Source: Algoriphagus aquaeductus (GTDB lineage Bacteria > Bacteroidota > Bacteroidia > Cytophagales > Cyclobacteriaceae). Taken from it: a DNA stretch of 64,000 nt. The stretch covers positions 62,001 to 126,000 of the forward strand of contig NZ_QKTX01000010.1 of NCBI RefSeq assembly GCF_003253485.1, in the 5' to 3' direction. Positions 37,248-45,098 of the stretch are shown here, one piece after another (the stretch's first letter is position 1; the number at the start of each line of letters is the position of its first letter). The notes under the pieces are model-generated. The model worked only from the letters and a program-made list of their open reading frames with translations. It had not been told where the DNA came from and searched no databases. The position numbers and the translations under genes were made by a program.

Positions 37248-37866
37248 CTATACCGATGCGGCACTGATTGTTGTTGACGTCCAGAATGATTTTATCCCCG
37301 GAGGTGCCCTGGCGGTTGCTGAGGGAGATCAGGTCGTTCCTTTGATCAATTCCATTCAGGAAAAGTTTGACCATATCATTGCTACACAGGATTTTCATCC
37401 GGTGGACCATGGAAGTTTTGCGGCCAATCATCCCGGCAAAAAGCCCTACGATCAGATTGATTTGTTTGGATTGACTCAGACTTTATGGCCTGTTCATTGT
37501 GTACAGGGTACCGAAGGATCAGCGTTTCATGCTGGATTGGAGCAGAAAAGATGGGAGGCGGTTTTCCAAAAGGGCAAAAATCCCGAGGTCGATTCCTATT
37601 CCGGATTCTTTGACAATGCCAGACGGGGAGCTACCGGATTGGGTGATTATTTAAAGGACAAGGGGATCCAAAAAGTATTTGTCTGCGGTTTGGCCTTGGA
37701 TTATTGTGTAAAATTCACCGCCATGGATGCCCTAAGTCTGGGTTTTGAAACCTATCTCATCTCCGACGCCACCCGTGCCGTCAACATTTATCCTAAGGAT
37801 GGGGAAAAAGCCATTCAGGAAATGGCAGAATCTGGCGTCAATATTCTCAGCAGTAAAGATCTTTAA
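37234..37866 (+). CDS. pncA: Nicotinamidase
   Basis: Hydrolyses nicotinamide to nicotinate, feeding PncB. 210 aa: LIVVDVQNDFIPGGALAV (catalytic Asp15), metal-binding DFHPVDHGSF, the catalytic Lys region FQKGKNPEVDSYS, and FVCGLALDYCVKFTAMDAL with the nucleophile Cys. Start ambiguous among a TTG (37231) and two ATGs (37234, 37237); the first ATG is used. The start overlaps the pncB stop by 14 nt (translational coupling). Confidence 0.95.
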   Translation: MMKHNYTDAALIVVDVQNDFIPGGALAVAEGDQVVPLINSIQEKFDHIIATQDFHPVDHGSFAANHPGKKPYDQIDLFGLTQTLWPVHCVQGTEGSAFHAGLEQKRWEAVFQKGKNPEVDSYSGFFDNARRGATGLGDYLKDKGIQKVFVCGLALDYCVKFTAMDALSLGFETYLISDATRAVNIYPKDGEKAIQEMAESGVNILSSKDL

Positions 37867-37869
37867 ACC

Positions 37870-38409
37870 ATGTTTCAATACGATTCCGACAAGCACTATC
37901 CCAAAGAGACCGAAAGCCGTGTGGTCATTCGCTTTCAGGACTGTGACCCCCTTCGTCACCTCAACAACGCGAAATACTTTGATTACTTCTTCAATGCCCG
38001 CGAAGATCAGGTTCCCAAATTGTATGGCTTGGAAATCATCGATCTGATCCGGGTGTACAAAGCTGCCTGGGTGGTCTACAATCACAACATCAGCTATGTG
38101 AAGCCAGCCATGGTAGGAGAGTGGGTTCGAATCATGAGCCGAATTCTCTGGTATAATCACAACACCATAATCGTGGAATACTACATGACCGACGATTCCA
38201 AAACGCAACTGAAAACCGTCCTTTGGTCCACCATGCGCTATGTGACCCTGGCCGAAGGGAAATCCACGGATCACTCCGGAGCGGTTCAGGATTTTCTAAA
38301 GGCTACTTCGTTGGATTTGGATTTTGTTACTTTGGATATTCTTCAGCGAGTAAAGCAGCTGAAAGCAGAGCTGGAAAAGGGGAAATTAGCGGAAGTTGGG
38401 AAAAGATAG
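37870..38409 (+). CDS. Acyl-CoA thioesterase, hotdog fold
   Basis: 179 aa with the 4-hydroxybenzoyl-CoA-thioesterase-like signature VIRFQDCDPLRHLNNAKYFDYFFNAREDQ (the Asp of CDPLRHLNN is the usual catalytic position). Its start is 3 bp after the pncA stop, so it belongs to the pncB operon, but a metabolic link to NAD salvage is not evident. The substrate is unknown. Confidence 0.87.
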   Translation: MFQYDSDKHYPKETESRVVIRFQDCDPLRHLNNAKYFDYFFNAREDQVPKLYGLEIIDLIRVYKAAWVVYNHNISYVKPAMVGEWVRIMSRILWYNHNTIIVEYYMTDDSKTQLKTVLWSTMRYVTLAEGKSTDHSGAVQDFLKATSLDLDFVTLDILQRVKQLKAELEKGKLAEVGKR

Positions 38410-38454
38410 GCCTATCAGGTTTTTGAAAATCTGACAAGTCTTTTTCTTAATCTT

Positions 38455-38602
38455 TACGCTATTCGGCCAGTATACGAATATTCCTCTGATTTTGGGCTGG
38501 GAGACCGTAGACGGAAGACCGAAGAAGTCTAAGAATTGGCATTTACTAGTTCATTTGAACTTATAACTTGGCCACTGGCAAATTTCTCTATATCCAAATT
38601 TC
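38455..38602. repeat. Dispersed repeat family B, copy B1
   Basis: Starts TACGCTATTCGGCCAGT, passes CTCTGATTTTGGGCTGG and a GACCGNAGACNGAAGACCGAAG run, then CACTGGCAAATTTC and ATATCC. About 150 bp, matched by B2 at 40830-40974. It occupies the first half of the 382-bp gene-free stretch 38410-38791; the rest has no recognisable feature. Confidence 0.7.
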
Positions 38603-38791
38603 TTTAGATGTATTTCCCCTTTCTTACCAGTATCAACAAAAATACGGCTAATTGACCGCTAAAAGGATCAGAATCCGGAAGCTTCTTTCTTCGGTCGTCC
38701 AACCAGCTTTACAAAGAAAATAAGGCAACTGGCATAATTGGGGACAATTATATTTCTTTAAATCCCAACCAAAGCCACCAAAATTGGATTC

Positions 38792-39112
38792 CTATTTTTT
38801 CTCAAATCCATAATCCCGTTCCACCAAAGCAATCCGGGTTTTATAAGCCAAATACCATTTCTCTCTACCGTATTTTTGAGCTACAAGATGGTCGGTTTGG
38901 GCCTTCCAGTTTTTGATAGCCTCCAAGCTTTCCCAAAAGGAAATGGTTATTCCCAAGCCATTTCGTACACTTTCATGTCCCAGATAGCCGGGTTGCTGCT
39001 CAGCAAGTCTTACCATCTCTTCAGCCATTTCTCCATAGCCTTCGTCCACTTCGGTTCTGATATTGGAAAAAATCACCGCATAGTATGGCGGTTCTGGGGT
39101 GTTTGCGATCAT
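38792..39112 (-). CDS. Antibiotic biosynthesis monooxygenase (ABM) domain protein
   Basis: 106 aa, one dimeric alpha-beta barrel domain: YYAVIFSNIRT, GYGEMAEEMVRLAEQQPGYLGHESVRN, GITISFWESLEAIKNWK. The ABM family includes small heme-degrading and quinol monooxygenases and many of unknown role. Start and the stop of the next-upstream gene overlap (ATGA at 39109-39112), so it is coupled to the PfpI gene. Confidence 0.9.
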   Translation of the reverse strand: MIANTPEPPYYAVIFSNIRTEVDEGYGEMAEEMVRLAEQQPGYLGHESVRNGLGITISFWESLEAIKNWKAQTDHLVAQKYGREKWYLAYKTRIALVERDYGFEKK

Positions 39113-39702
39113 TTTTTATCTAGATAAGGATAGTATTCCATGTAGTTGGCAGTGAGTGTAGCCAATTCCTTTCCAAAAGTGAGTTCGGTGAGGTGCAAAG
39201 CCAAATCGATCCCAGCCGAAATTCCCGCTGCCGTCCAGATTTTCCGATCACTCTGGACGAATCGAAGCTGGGGTTGGGGCATGCCTGTAGGTACTATTTC
39301 CTCCATGCTTTCGAATACCTCATGATGGGTGCAATAGGCTTTGTGGTCTAGAAAGCCTGTTTTTCCCAAAATTCTGGATCCGGAACACACGCTCATCGTC
39401 CATTGGGATGAATTGATTTTGGATTGGAGCGATGCGAGAACGCCCGGGTTTTGTATTATTTTTTTTGTGCCATCTCCGCCTGGGATTACCAAAAAATCCA
39501 GGCTTTCCAAGGAATCCAGTCCAGTGTCCGGAATGACTTGTAGCCCGTTTTTTGTTCGAATGGGAGTTTGGGATGTTCCAAAAGTGGACACTTGCAAGAG
39601 CTGATAATCCGATAATTGGGCAGCAACCGAAAAGACTTCGAAGGGACCCGCGAAATCCAATACTTCTACTTCCTCAAAAACAAAAATGCCTAACCGCTTC
39701 AT
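39109..39702 (-). CDS. DJ-1/PfpI family protein (isonitrile-hydratase-like)
   Basis: 197 aa class I glutamine-amidotransferase-like fold. Nucleophile elbow SVCSGSRILGKTGFLDHK with Cys106, acidic residues in VFEEVEVLDFAGPFEVF and a following CTHHE. The pattern matches the isonitrile hydratase/AraC-N-like subfamily of PfpI more than DJ-1 chaperones. With the coupled ABM gene this may be a small detoxification pair; that is a guess from context. Confidence 0.88.
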   Translation of the reverse strand: MKRLGIFVFEEVEVLDFAGPFEVFSVAAQLSDYQLLQVSTFGTSQTPIRTKNGLQVIPDTGLDSLESLDFLVIPGGDGTKKIIQNPGVLASLQSKINSSQWTMSVCSGSRILGKTGFLDHKAYCTHHEVFESMEEIVPTGMPQPQLRFVQSDRKIWTAAGISAGIDLALHLTELTFGKELATLTANYMEYYPYLDKK

Positions 39703-39872
39703 AGAGATGATTTAGAAGGAATAAAGGTACTTTTTCTTTCGTGTGGGACACGCTTCGGATCTGGGAAAAAATTAAGTCTGTGATTTTGAATGGGAATCCT
39801 GAAAATCTGCCTTAAACCATCGATAGAGGCCTGAAAATTGCCAGCAAATCGATCTGTAAAACTTATCCAACT

Positions 39873-40820
39873 ATGAAAAATTTATCCGTTCCGAATTCTG
39901 CGGGAATTCTGAGCTTTTGTGCGTCAGCCTTATTGCTGTTGAGCTCCTGTGAGCGAGAGATGGAGCTCATTCAAACCATCGATGAAGACTTTTCAGGAAT
40001 CCAACGAATCGATATCGAATCAGGATTTTTGCAGGTGAATTATGAGGCAAAATCTGGTCAGACGATGGTCTCCCTGGATGGGATGGTAGAATCGACCCGA
40101 GAAGGAAGCTACCGAGTGGATTATTCGGTGACAGGAAATACACTTCTTATCAAATTAGACAAAAAAGGCCGCTTTGGTGGGGGAAATCACCGTGGAACCA
40201 TCAATCTCAGCGGGCCCAGAAATCTTGATCTGAATATCAATGCAGGCTCCGGAAAATCACAGGTTTCCGGGATCGAGTTCCCCAATCTCGATATCACTTC
40301 CGGTTCTGGAGGGATTCTGGTTACTAATGTAAAAGCACCATCTATTCAGCTTAAGGCAGGCTCAGGTACTGTTGAGGGGTATAATTTGGTGGGAAATGTC
40401 AATATCGAAGTTTCTTCGGGCCGAGTGGAAATTGATCAAATGGCCGGTAATTTGAAAATTGTTGCCTCCAGTGGGAATGTTGGGGTGAAAAGACTAGCCG
40501 GAAAGCTGAATACGGAGCTCAGTTCTGGTAACCTGGAAATGGCCACCATCACTGAAATCGAATCGCTGAAGGTAAGTTCAGGGAATATGACCGGAACAGG
40601 CGTAGGACTGGGTCCCAAAACCAATCTGGTAAGTTCTTCCGGTAAAATTTCGATTCAGACTCCATCTAATCTTAGGGCATATAATTATGATATTCAAGCA
40701 GGCAGCGGAAAGGTAACCGTCGGTCAGAGTTCTTCCACCGGCTCCATCAAAATAGATAATGGGGCACCGCATACCATCAAAGGATCTGTATCCAGCGGAA
40801 GCATAGAAATAAGGAATTAA
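39873..40820 (+). CDS. Beta-solenoid lipoprotein (DUF4097/DUF2807 type), copy 1
   Basis: 315 aa. Lipoprotein signal (FCASALLLLSSC), then short repeating strands ending in SSG or GSG (NINAGSGKSQVSGIEF, DITSGSGGILVTNV, QLKAGSGTVEGYNL, EVSSGRVEIDQM, VASSGNVGVKRL), a right-handed beta-solenoid pattern of DUF4097/DUF2807 putative auto-adhesins. Surface or periplasmic; function unknown. The next gene (41058) is a divergent copy, in the same orientation, 237 bp later, with repeat B2 between them. Confidence 0.85.
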   Translation: MKNLSVPNSAGILSFCASALLLLSSCEREMELIQTIDEDFSGIQRIDIESGFLQVNYEAKSGQTMVSLDGMVESTREGSYRVDYSVTGNTLLIKLDKKGRFGGGNHRGTINLSGPRNLDLNINAGSGKSQVSGIEFPNLDITSGSGGILVTNVKAPSIQLKAGSGTVEGYNLVGNVNIEVSSGRVEIDQMAGNLKIVASSGNVGVKRLAGKLNTELSSGNLEMATITEIESLKVSSGNMTGTGVGLGPKTNLVSSSGKISIQTPSNLRAYNYDIQAGSGKVTVGQSSSTGSIKIDNGAPHTIKGSVSSGSIEIRN

Positions 40821-40829
40821 ATTCTGATT

Positions 40830-40974
40830 ATACGCTATTCAGCCAGTCGACGAATTTTACTCTGATTTTGGGCTGGAAGACAGATGACCGAAGACCGAAG
40901 ATGCCAAAAACTTTGCCTTAACTTGGTCTTCTGACCTTTAAGATATGATACTGGCAAAGTTCCGAATATCCATA
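40830..40974. repeat. Dispersed repeat family B, copy B2
   Basis: TACGCTATTCAGCCAGT, CTCTGATTTTGGGCTGG, GATGACCGAAGACCGAAG, ACTGGCAAAGTTCC, ATATCC: same order as B1 at 38455-38602. It separates the two tandem solenoid lipoprotein genes. Confidence 0.7.
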
Positions 40975-41057
40975 ACTAAAATCGATCAAATCAAAATTCC
41001 CGGTAGTGATATCGGGAATTTTATTTTAATTCTCTAGTTAAATCGCTATTTTCCCAT

Positions 41058-41996
41058 ATGAAAATTAGGATTGTTTGGCTTTTATTTTTCGTTCCCCTTT
41101 TTATTTTCTCCTGTAATCTTGACCAGGTCAGAGATCAGCAGGTAAATCTGGAAGTGGATTACCTAACCTATTTGGAAATCAACCCGGGTGGTTTGGAAGT
41201 TCGGATCATTGGAGATGAGTCTGTGAATGGAACCGTGATTGAATCCAAGATCACAAGAGAAAATGAATTCAGTCCTTTGCTGCGAGTAAACAGGCAGTTT
41301 GGACGAATCGTACTTGATTTGGATAATATCAGAAACAATGTCAATCCCACCTCGGGCTATATCGAAATCAGAAGCTCGGAAAATTTTGAGTGGAAAGTTG
41401 TGGGAGGCAGCAATAAGATTTCCATTCTCAACTTGGATGCAAAACGAATTCAGGTAGAGCAAAAATCCGGAGAGATTGCCTTGGAGAATATCTGGGCTGA
41501 AGAAATTTTGATCAGTCAGGATGCAGGAATCTTTACTGGAAGCAAGCTGGAAAGCGCAAATTTTTTCCTCAATCTGCTGGGTGGTTCTGGAACGATTCAA
41601 AATTGCAAAGGCACTACAGGAGTATTTACAGAAGGAGGAAGAGTCACTGTTCAGGATGTCGGTACCATGAATTTGGCAGCTGCCAACAGTCCCGGAGGAT
41701 TGGTTTCCCTTCAAAATGTGGAACTACTAAGAGCTGCTTCGGCAGGAAGGGGAGAGGTAAGAGGAGAAAATGTGGGTTTGGCAAATAGGGTGGAGTTGAA
41801 TGCTGCTGGAGGAAAAGTAGGCCTTAATACTCCTACTGATATTTCCGGATATGGCTATCTTTTCAATTTAAGTCCAGGTTCCGTAAGCATCGGGGAGAAG
41901 ACTTTCAATTCATCCGTTTCTGAATTTTCGGATGGGCAACCTTTACTTTTCGGGAGCATTTACAGCGGTTCAGTTTCAGTGAAACGCTCATTTTAA
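41058..41996 (+). CDS. Beta-solenoid lipoprotein, copy 2
   Basis: 312 aa with lipoprotein signal (VWLLFFVPLFIFSC) and a repeating short-strand body. The C-terminus (GYLFNLSPGSVSIGEKTF and FGSIYSGSVSVKRSF) matches the C-terminus of the preceding gene (YDIQAGSGKVTVG and KGSVSSGSIEIRN), so the two are a diverged tandem duplication; copy 2 has lost many of the SSG turns. Function unknown. Downstream of it a 143-bp gap leads to the inorganic-carbon cluster. Confidence 0.8.
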   Translation: MKIRIVWLLFFVPLFIFSCNLDQVRDQQVNLEVDYLTYLEINPGGLEVRIIGDESVNGTVIESKITRENEFSPLLRVNRQFGRIVLDLDNIRNNVNPTSGYIEIRSSENFEWKVVGGSNKISILNLDAKRIQVEQKSGEIALENIWAEEILISQDAGIFTGSKLESANFFLNLLGGSGTIQNCKGTTGVFTEGGRVTVQDVGTMNLAAANSPGGLVSLQNVELLRAASAGRGEVRGENVGLANRVELNAAGGKVGLNTPTDISGYGYLFNLSPGSVSIGEKTFNSSVSEFSDGQPLLFGSIYSGSVSVKRSF

Positions 41997-42139
41997 ATCA
42001 GTGATTTTGTTTTTGGATTGAAGCTGGTTTTACAGTATTGATGAAGAAGTGGCTGTTTTATTGAATTTTTGTTAAAAGAGATAAAAGTCACTTATGGAAT
42101 CAAAAAAATACTTTTATATTTCGAAGTTTTATTGAGCCC

Positions 42140-42511
42140 ATGATTTCTTTCTTAGGTCTGATTACGCTCTTTTTGCGGCTTTCCTTGTCCATACAGGGTG
42201 AGTTGGCGCAGCTTTCAGATTTAGCGACACTTGGGGTTCATTCCGAATGCATTTCAGCACCTTCTTTATCTCTGCATGCAGATCCCAACGGGTTCTCAGG
42301 TAACGTCAATCTGACCAAAAAGCTCGAAAAAGAAGAGCGGGTAGAAGTGGAAGGTGAGGGGGTATTCACCATCTCAAGCTCCAGTTTATTAAAAAACCTG
42401 GGACAAACATCCAGGATGGTCTTGCATCCCTTGTATGGAAGCAAAGCCATCTTTGGGAGCCGTCCTCCATTGTATGATTTTTTTCATTCCTGGAAAATCC
42501 ATCTGAGTTGA
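42140..42511 (+). CDS. Small hypothetical protein upstream of dabA
   Basis: 123 aa, ATG 42140. An N-terminal hydrophobic segment (MISFLGLITLFLRLSLSIQG) may be a signal or anchor; the remainder is polar with an acidic patch (LEKEERVEVEGEGVF) and a basic end. No family recognised. It lies 91 bp before dabA on the same strand, so it may belong to the same transcript. The frame is long for chance but the gene call is uncertain. Confidence 0.45.
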   Translation: MISFLGLITLFLRLSLSIQGELAQLSDLATLGVHSECISAPSLSLHADPNGFSGNVNLTKKLEKEERVEVEGEGVFTISSSSLLKNLGQTSRMVLHPLYGSKAIFGSRPPLYDFFHSWKIHLS

Positions 42512-42602
42512 TTTTTTGCCTATAAGGCAATGATTGATCGGCATTTCGCTGATGTTTTTGGCTTTCTGGCCAATTCAAAATCACTCACTCAGAATTAATC
42601 AA

Positions 42603-45098
42603 ATGAAACATCACTCGGAGCGTCAGGCTTTTGGAGTGGAGGAGATCGTGCATGAACTCAAGCATTTTCTTCCCGCTCAAGCTCCGCTCAAGGACTTTGT
42701 CCATCACAATACCCTGCATGCTTTTCAGCATTTGCCCTTTTTTCAGGCGCTGAAGCAAGCCCATTCCCAGTTTGGTTACAAGGGGTTTTTGTCCCTTGAT
42801 ACTTATCGGCAACTCTATCGGGAAGGGAAAATCAAAGGTGAAATCCTTCAACAGGTGCTCAAAGAGCATTTCGGCATCCTGGCCAATCACTGGCTGGTCA
42901 AGCTCATGGATGAATCTGTTCAATCTCATGAAGATGCCAAAGTTGGGCGATTTCGGTCCCATTGGAGAAATGATTACCATTTCAATCTCGACAAGATCAC
43001 CCATCCTTTTCTGTTCCGTTTGCTTTCTGCCTATTTGGATCAGGGGATTTCGATTTGGTCTTTCCCGGTAGAGGCCAAAGGCTTTTTGAATGCAATTCGA
43101 TTGATTCAACAAGAGAGTTTTTCTTCTATTCTAAAGACAGAGAGAGCTAAAGGCCTTTTAGCAAAAAGTGATCTGGGGTTGGAAGAACTTCTGGAAATTC
43201 TTGTTGGAAAACCGGAAGCATATGGCTGGTACCTTTTCGATCAGCAGTTTGCGCATCCGGGTTGGTCGGGAATGGTCTCGGTGTTGGAGTCTCAGCCAGG
43301 TTCCCTTTTGGACTCCAAAATGATTACGCTCGAAGACCTGATCAAAGTTGAGTGCCTGCTTGAGATTGACGCCTTGGATCAAAAATTTGGGGAGTCCTGG
43401 AGTCCTCTCGGAGTGAGATTTCACTACGATACCAAAGAGCTGTTTGAAACTTCCCTTTTTGAAGAATTGGATCTAGTCCTTCAATGTTGGCAGGAAGCTT
43501 TTGAATGGAGCTATTACGATGAGGTTTTAGCGGGCATATCTGCGGTGAATCAACCCGAGGCCAAACCACAGGTTCCCAGTTTTCAGGCTTTGTTTTGCAT
43601 CGATGACCGGGAGTGTAGTACCCGTCGGCATTTGGAGTTTATTGATCCGCAGTGTGCTACCTATGGTACTCCCGGGTTCTTCAATGTGGAGTTTTTCTTC
43701 CAGCCTGAGTTTGGAAAGTTTCATACCAAATCCTGTCCTGCACCGGTCACGCCCAAATACCTGATCAAAGAAAAAGCAGATCATAAAAAGCTGGCCAAGG
43801 ATGCACACTTTCACCAAAACAGCCATTCTCTTGTCAGAGGCTGGCTAAGTGCCCAAACCTTGGGTTTCTGGTCGGCCTTGAAGCTGGTGGGCAATGTCCT
43901 TCGTCCCAGTTCTTCTGCTTTGGAAGTGTCCAGTTTCAAGCACATGGACCCTAAAGGTACGCTGACCATCGAGTACCAAGGCTTGGAGGAAGATGGTCTT
44001 CAGGTAGGTTTCAAAATAGAAGAAATGGCTGATCGTGTGGAGGGTTTGCTTCGAAGCATAGGTCTCTTGGAGAAATTTTCTCCATTGGTCTATTTGATCG
44101 GTCATGGAGCTTCCAGCATCAACAATACCCACTATGCCGGCTATGATTGCGGTGCTTGCTGCGGTCGTCCCGGTTCGGTCAATGCGCGAGTGGCTGCACA
44201 TATGGGCAATCACCCGGAGGTCAGAAAAGTGCTGGAGTCCAGAGGAATCTTCATTCCGGAAACGACCCAATTTTTGGGAGGATTGCATGATACCACCAAG
44301 GATGAGATCGAATTCTATGATGTAGAGGTGTTAAGCCCTGAAAACCTTCGACTTCACCAAGAGAACCAGTATAAATTCAGCAAGACGCTGGATATCAATT
44401 CATTGGAAAGGTCTAGGAGATTTGACACCCTCAAGAAAAACAGACCGCTTTCAGGTTTGCACGAAGCGGTGAAAAAACGTGCTTTTTCGCTCTTTGAGCC
44501 CAGACCGGAATACAACCATGCGACCAATTCGCTCTGCATTGTATCCCGCAAATCCACCATCAAAGGCCTGTTTTTCGATCGGCGTGCTTTCCTGAATTCC
44601 TACGATTACCGCAAGGATACTCAGGGAAAAGCACTGGCCAAAATCCTGGGAGCCGCTGCACCTGTCTGTGGAGGGATCAATCTGGAATATTACTTCTCCC
44701 GAATGGATCCTGACAAACTAGGCGCAGGTACCAAACTTCCCCACAATGTGATGGGGCTCATCGGTGTGGCCAATGGTGCAGACGGGGACCTGAGAACCGG
44801 CCTTCCTTACCAAATGGTCGAAATCCATGATCCCATTCGTCTGATGATGATTGTGGAGCAGCATCCTGAGTTGGTGCTGGAGGTCTTGCAATCCAATCCG
44901 GCCACTTATGAGTGGGTGAAAAATCATTGGGTGCATTTCGTGGTGATCGATCCGGTCAGTCGGGAATTTTTGCGATTCAAGGATGAGGGATTTGTTCCTT
45001 ATTCCCCCAAAGCCAAAACCGAGCACTTGGATCATCTTCAGGATAAACTCTTGAGTACGAAAGAAAATCTTCCCGTTTACGTAATCGACTCACTCTGA
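42603..45098 (+). CDS. dabA: Inorganic carbon transporter subunit DabA (DUF2309)
   Basis: 831 aa from ATG 42603; a 23-residue longer frame is rejected because family members begin near HELKHFLPAQAPLKDFVHHN. DabA is the beta-carbonic-anhydrase-like, Zn-dependent partner of DabB in DAB complexes, which hydrate CO2 on the cytoplasmic side using the membrane ion gradient. Key residues match by spacing: Cys332 and Asp334 (and Arg336) in FCIDDRECS, His501 in LIGHGASS, and Cys516 in GYDCGACCGRPGS (15 residues after the His, as in the characterised protein). The stop overlaps the dabB start (TGATG), so the two are coupled. Confidence 0.95.
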   Translation: MKHHSERQAFGVEEIVHELKHFLPAQAPLKDFVHHNTLHAFQHLPFFQALKQAHSQFGYKGFLSLDTYRQLYREGKIKGEILQQVLKEHFGILANHWLVKLMDESVQSHEDAKVGRFRSHWRNDYHFNLDKITHPFLFRLLSAYLDQGISIWSFPVEAKGFLNAIRLIQQESFSSILKTERAKGLLAKSDLGLEELLEILVGKPEAYGWYLFDQQFAHPGWSGMVSVLESQPGSLLDSKMITLEDLIKVECLLEIDALDQKFGESWSPLGVRFHYDTKELFETSLFEELDLVLQCWQEAFEWSYYDEVLAGISAVNQPEAKPQVPSFQALFCIDDRECSTRRHLEFIDPQCATYGTPGFFNVEFFFQPEFGKFHTKSCPAPVTPKYLIKEKADHKKLAKDAHFHQNSHSLVRGWLSAQTLGFWSALKLVGNVLRPSSSALEVSSFKHMDPKGTLTIEYQGLEEDGLQVGFKIEEMADRVEGLLRSIGLLEKFSPLVYLIGHGASSINNTHYAGYDCGACCGRPGSVNARVAAHMGNHPEVRKVLESRGIFIPETTQFLGGLHDTTKDEIEFYDVEVLSPENLRLHQENQYKFSKTLDINSLERSRRFDTLKKNRPLSGLHEAVKKRAFSLFEPRPEYNHATNSLCIVSRKSTIKGLFFDRRAFLNSYDYRKDTQGKALAKILGAAAPVCGGINLEYYFSRMDPDKLGAGTKLPHNVMGLIGVANGADGDLRTGLPYQMVEIHDPIRLMMIVEQHPELVLEVLQSNPATYEWVKNHWVHFVVIDPVSREFLRFKDEGFVPYSPKAKTEHLDHLQDKLLSTKENLPVYVIDSL

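Noticed and set aside
42534-42602. Upstream extension of DabA
   Set aside because: The extra 23 residues are hydrophobic and absent from the usual DabA start; the ATG at 42603 gives the normal N-terminus.
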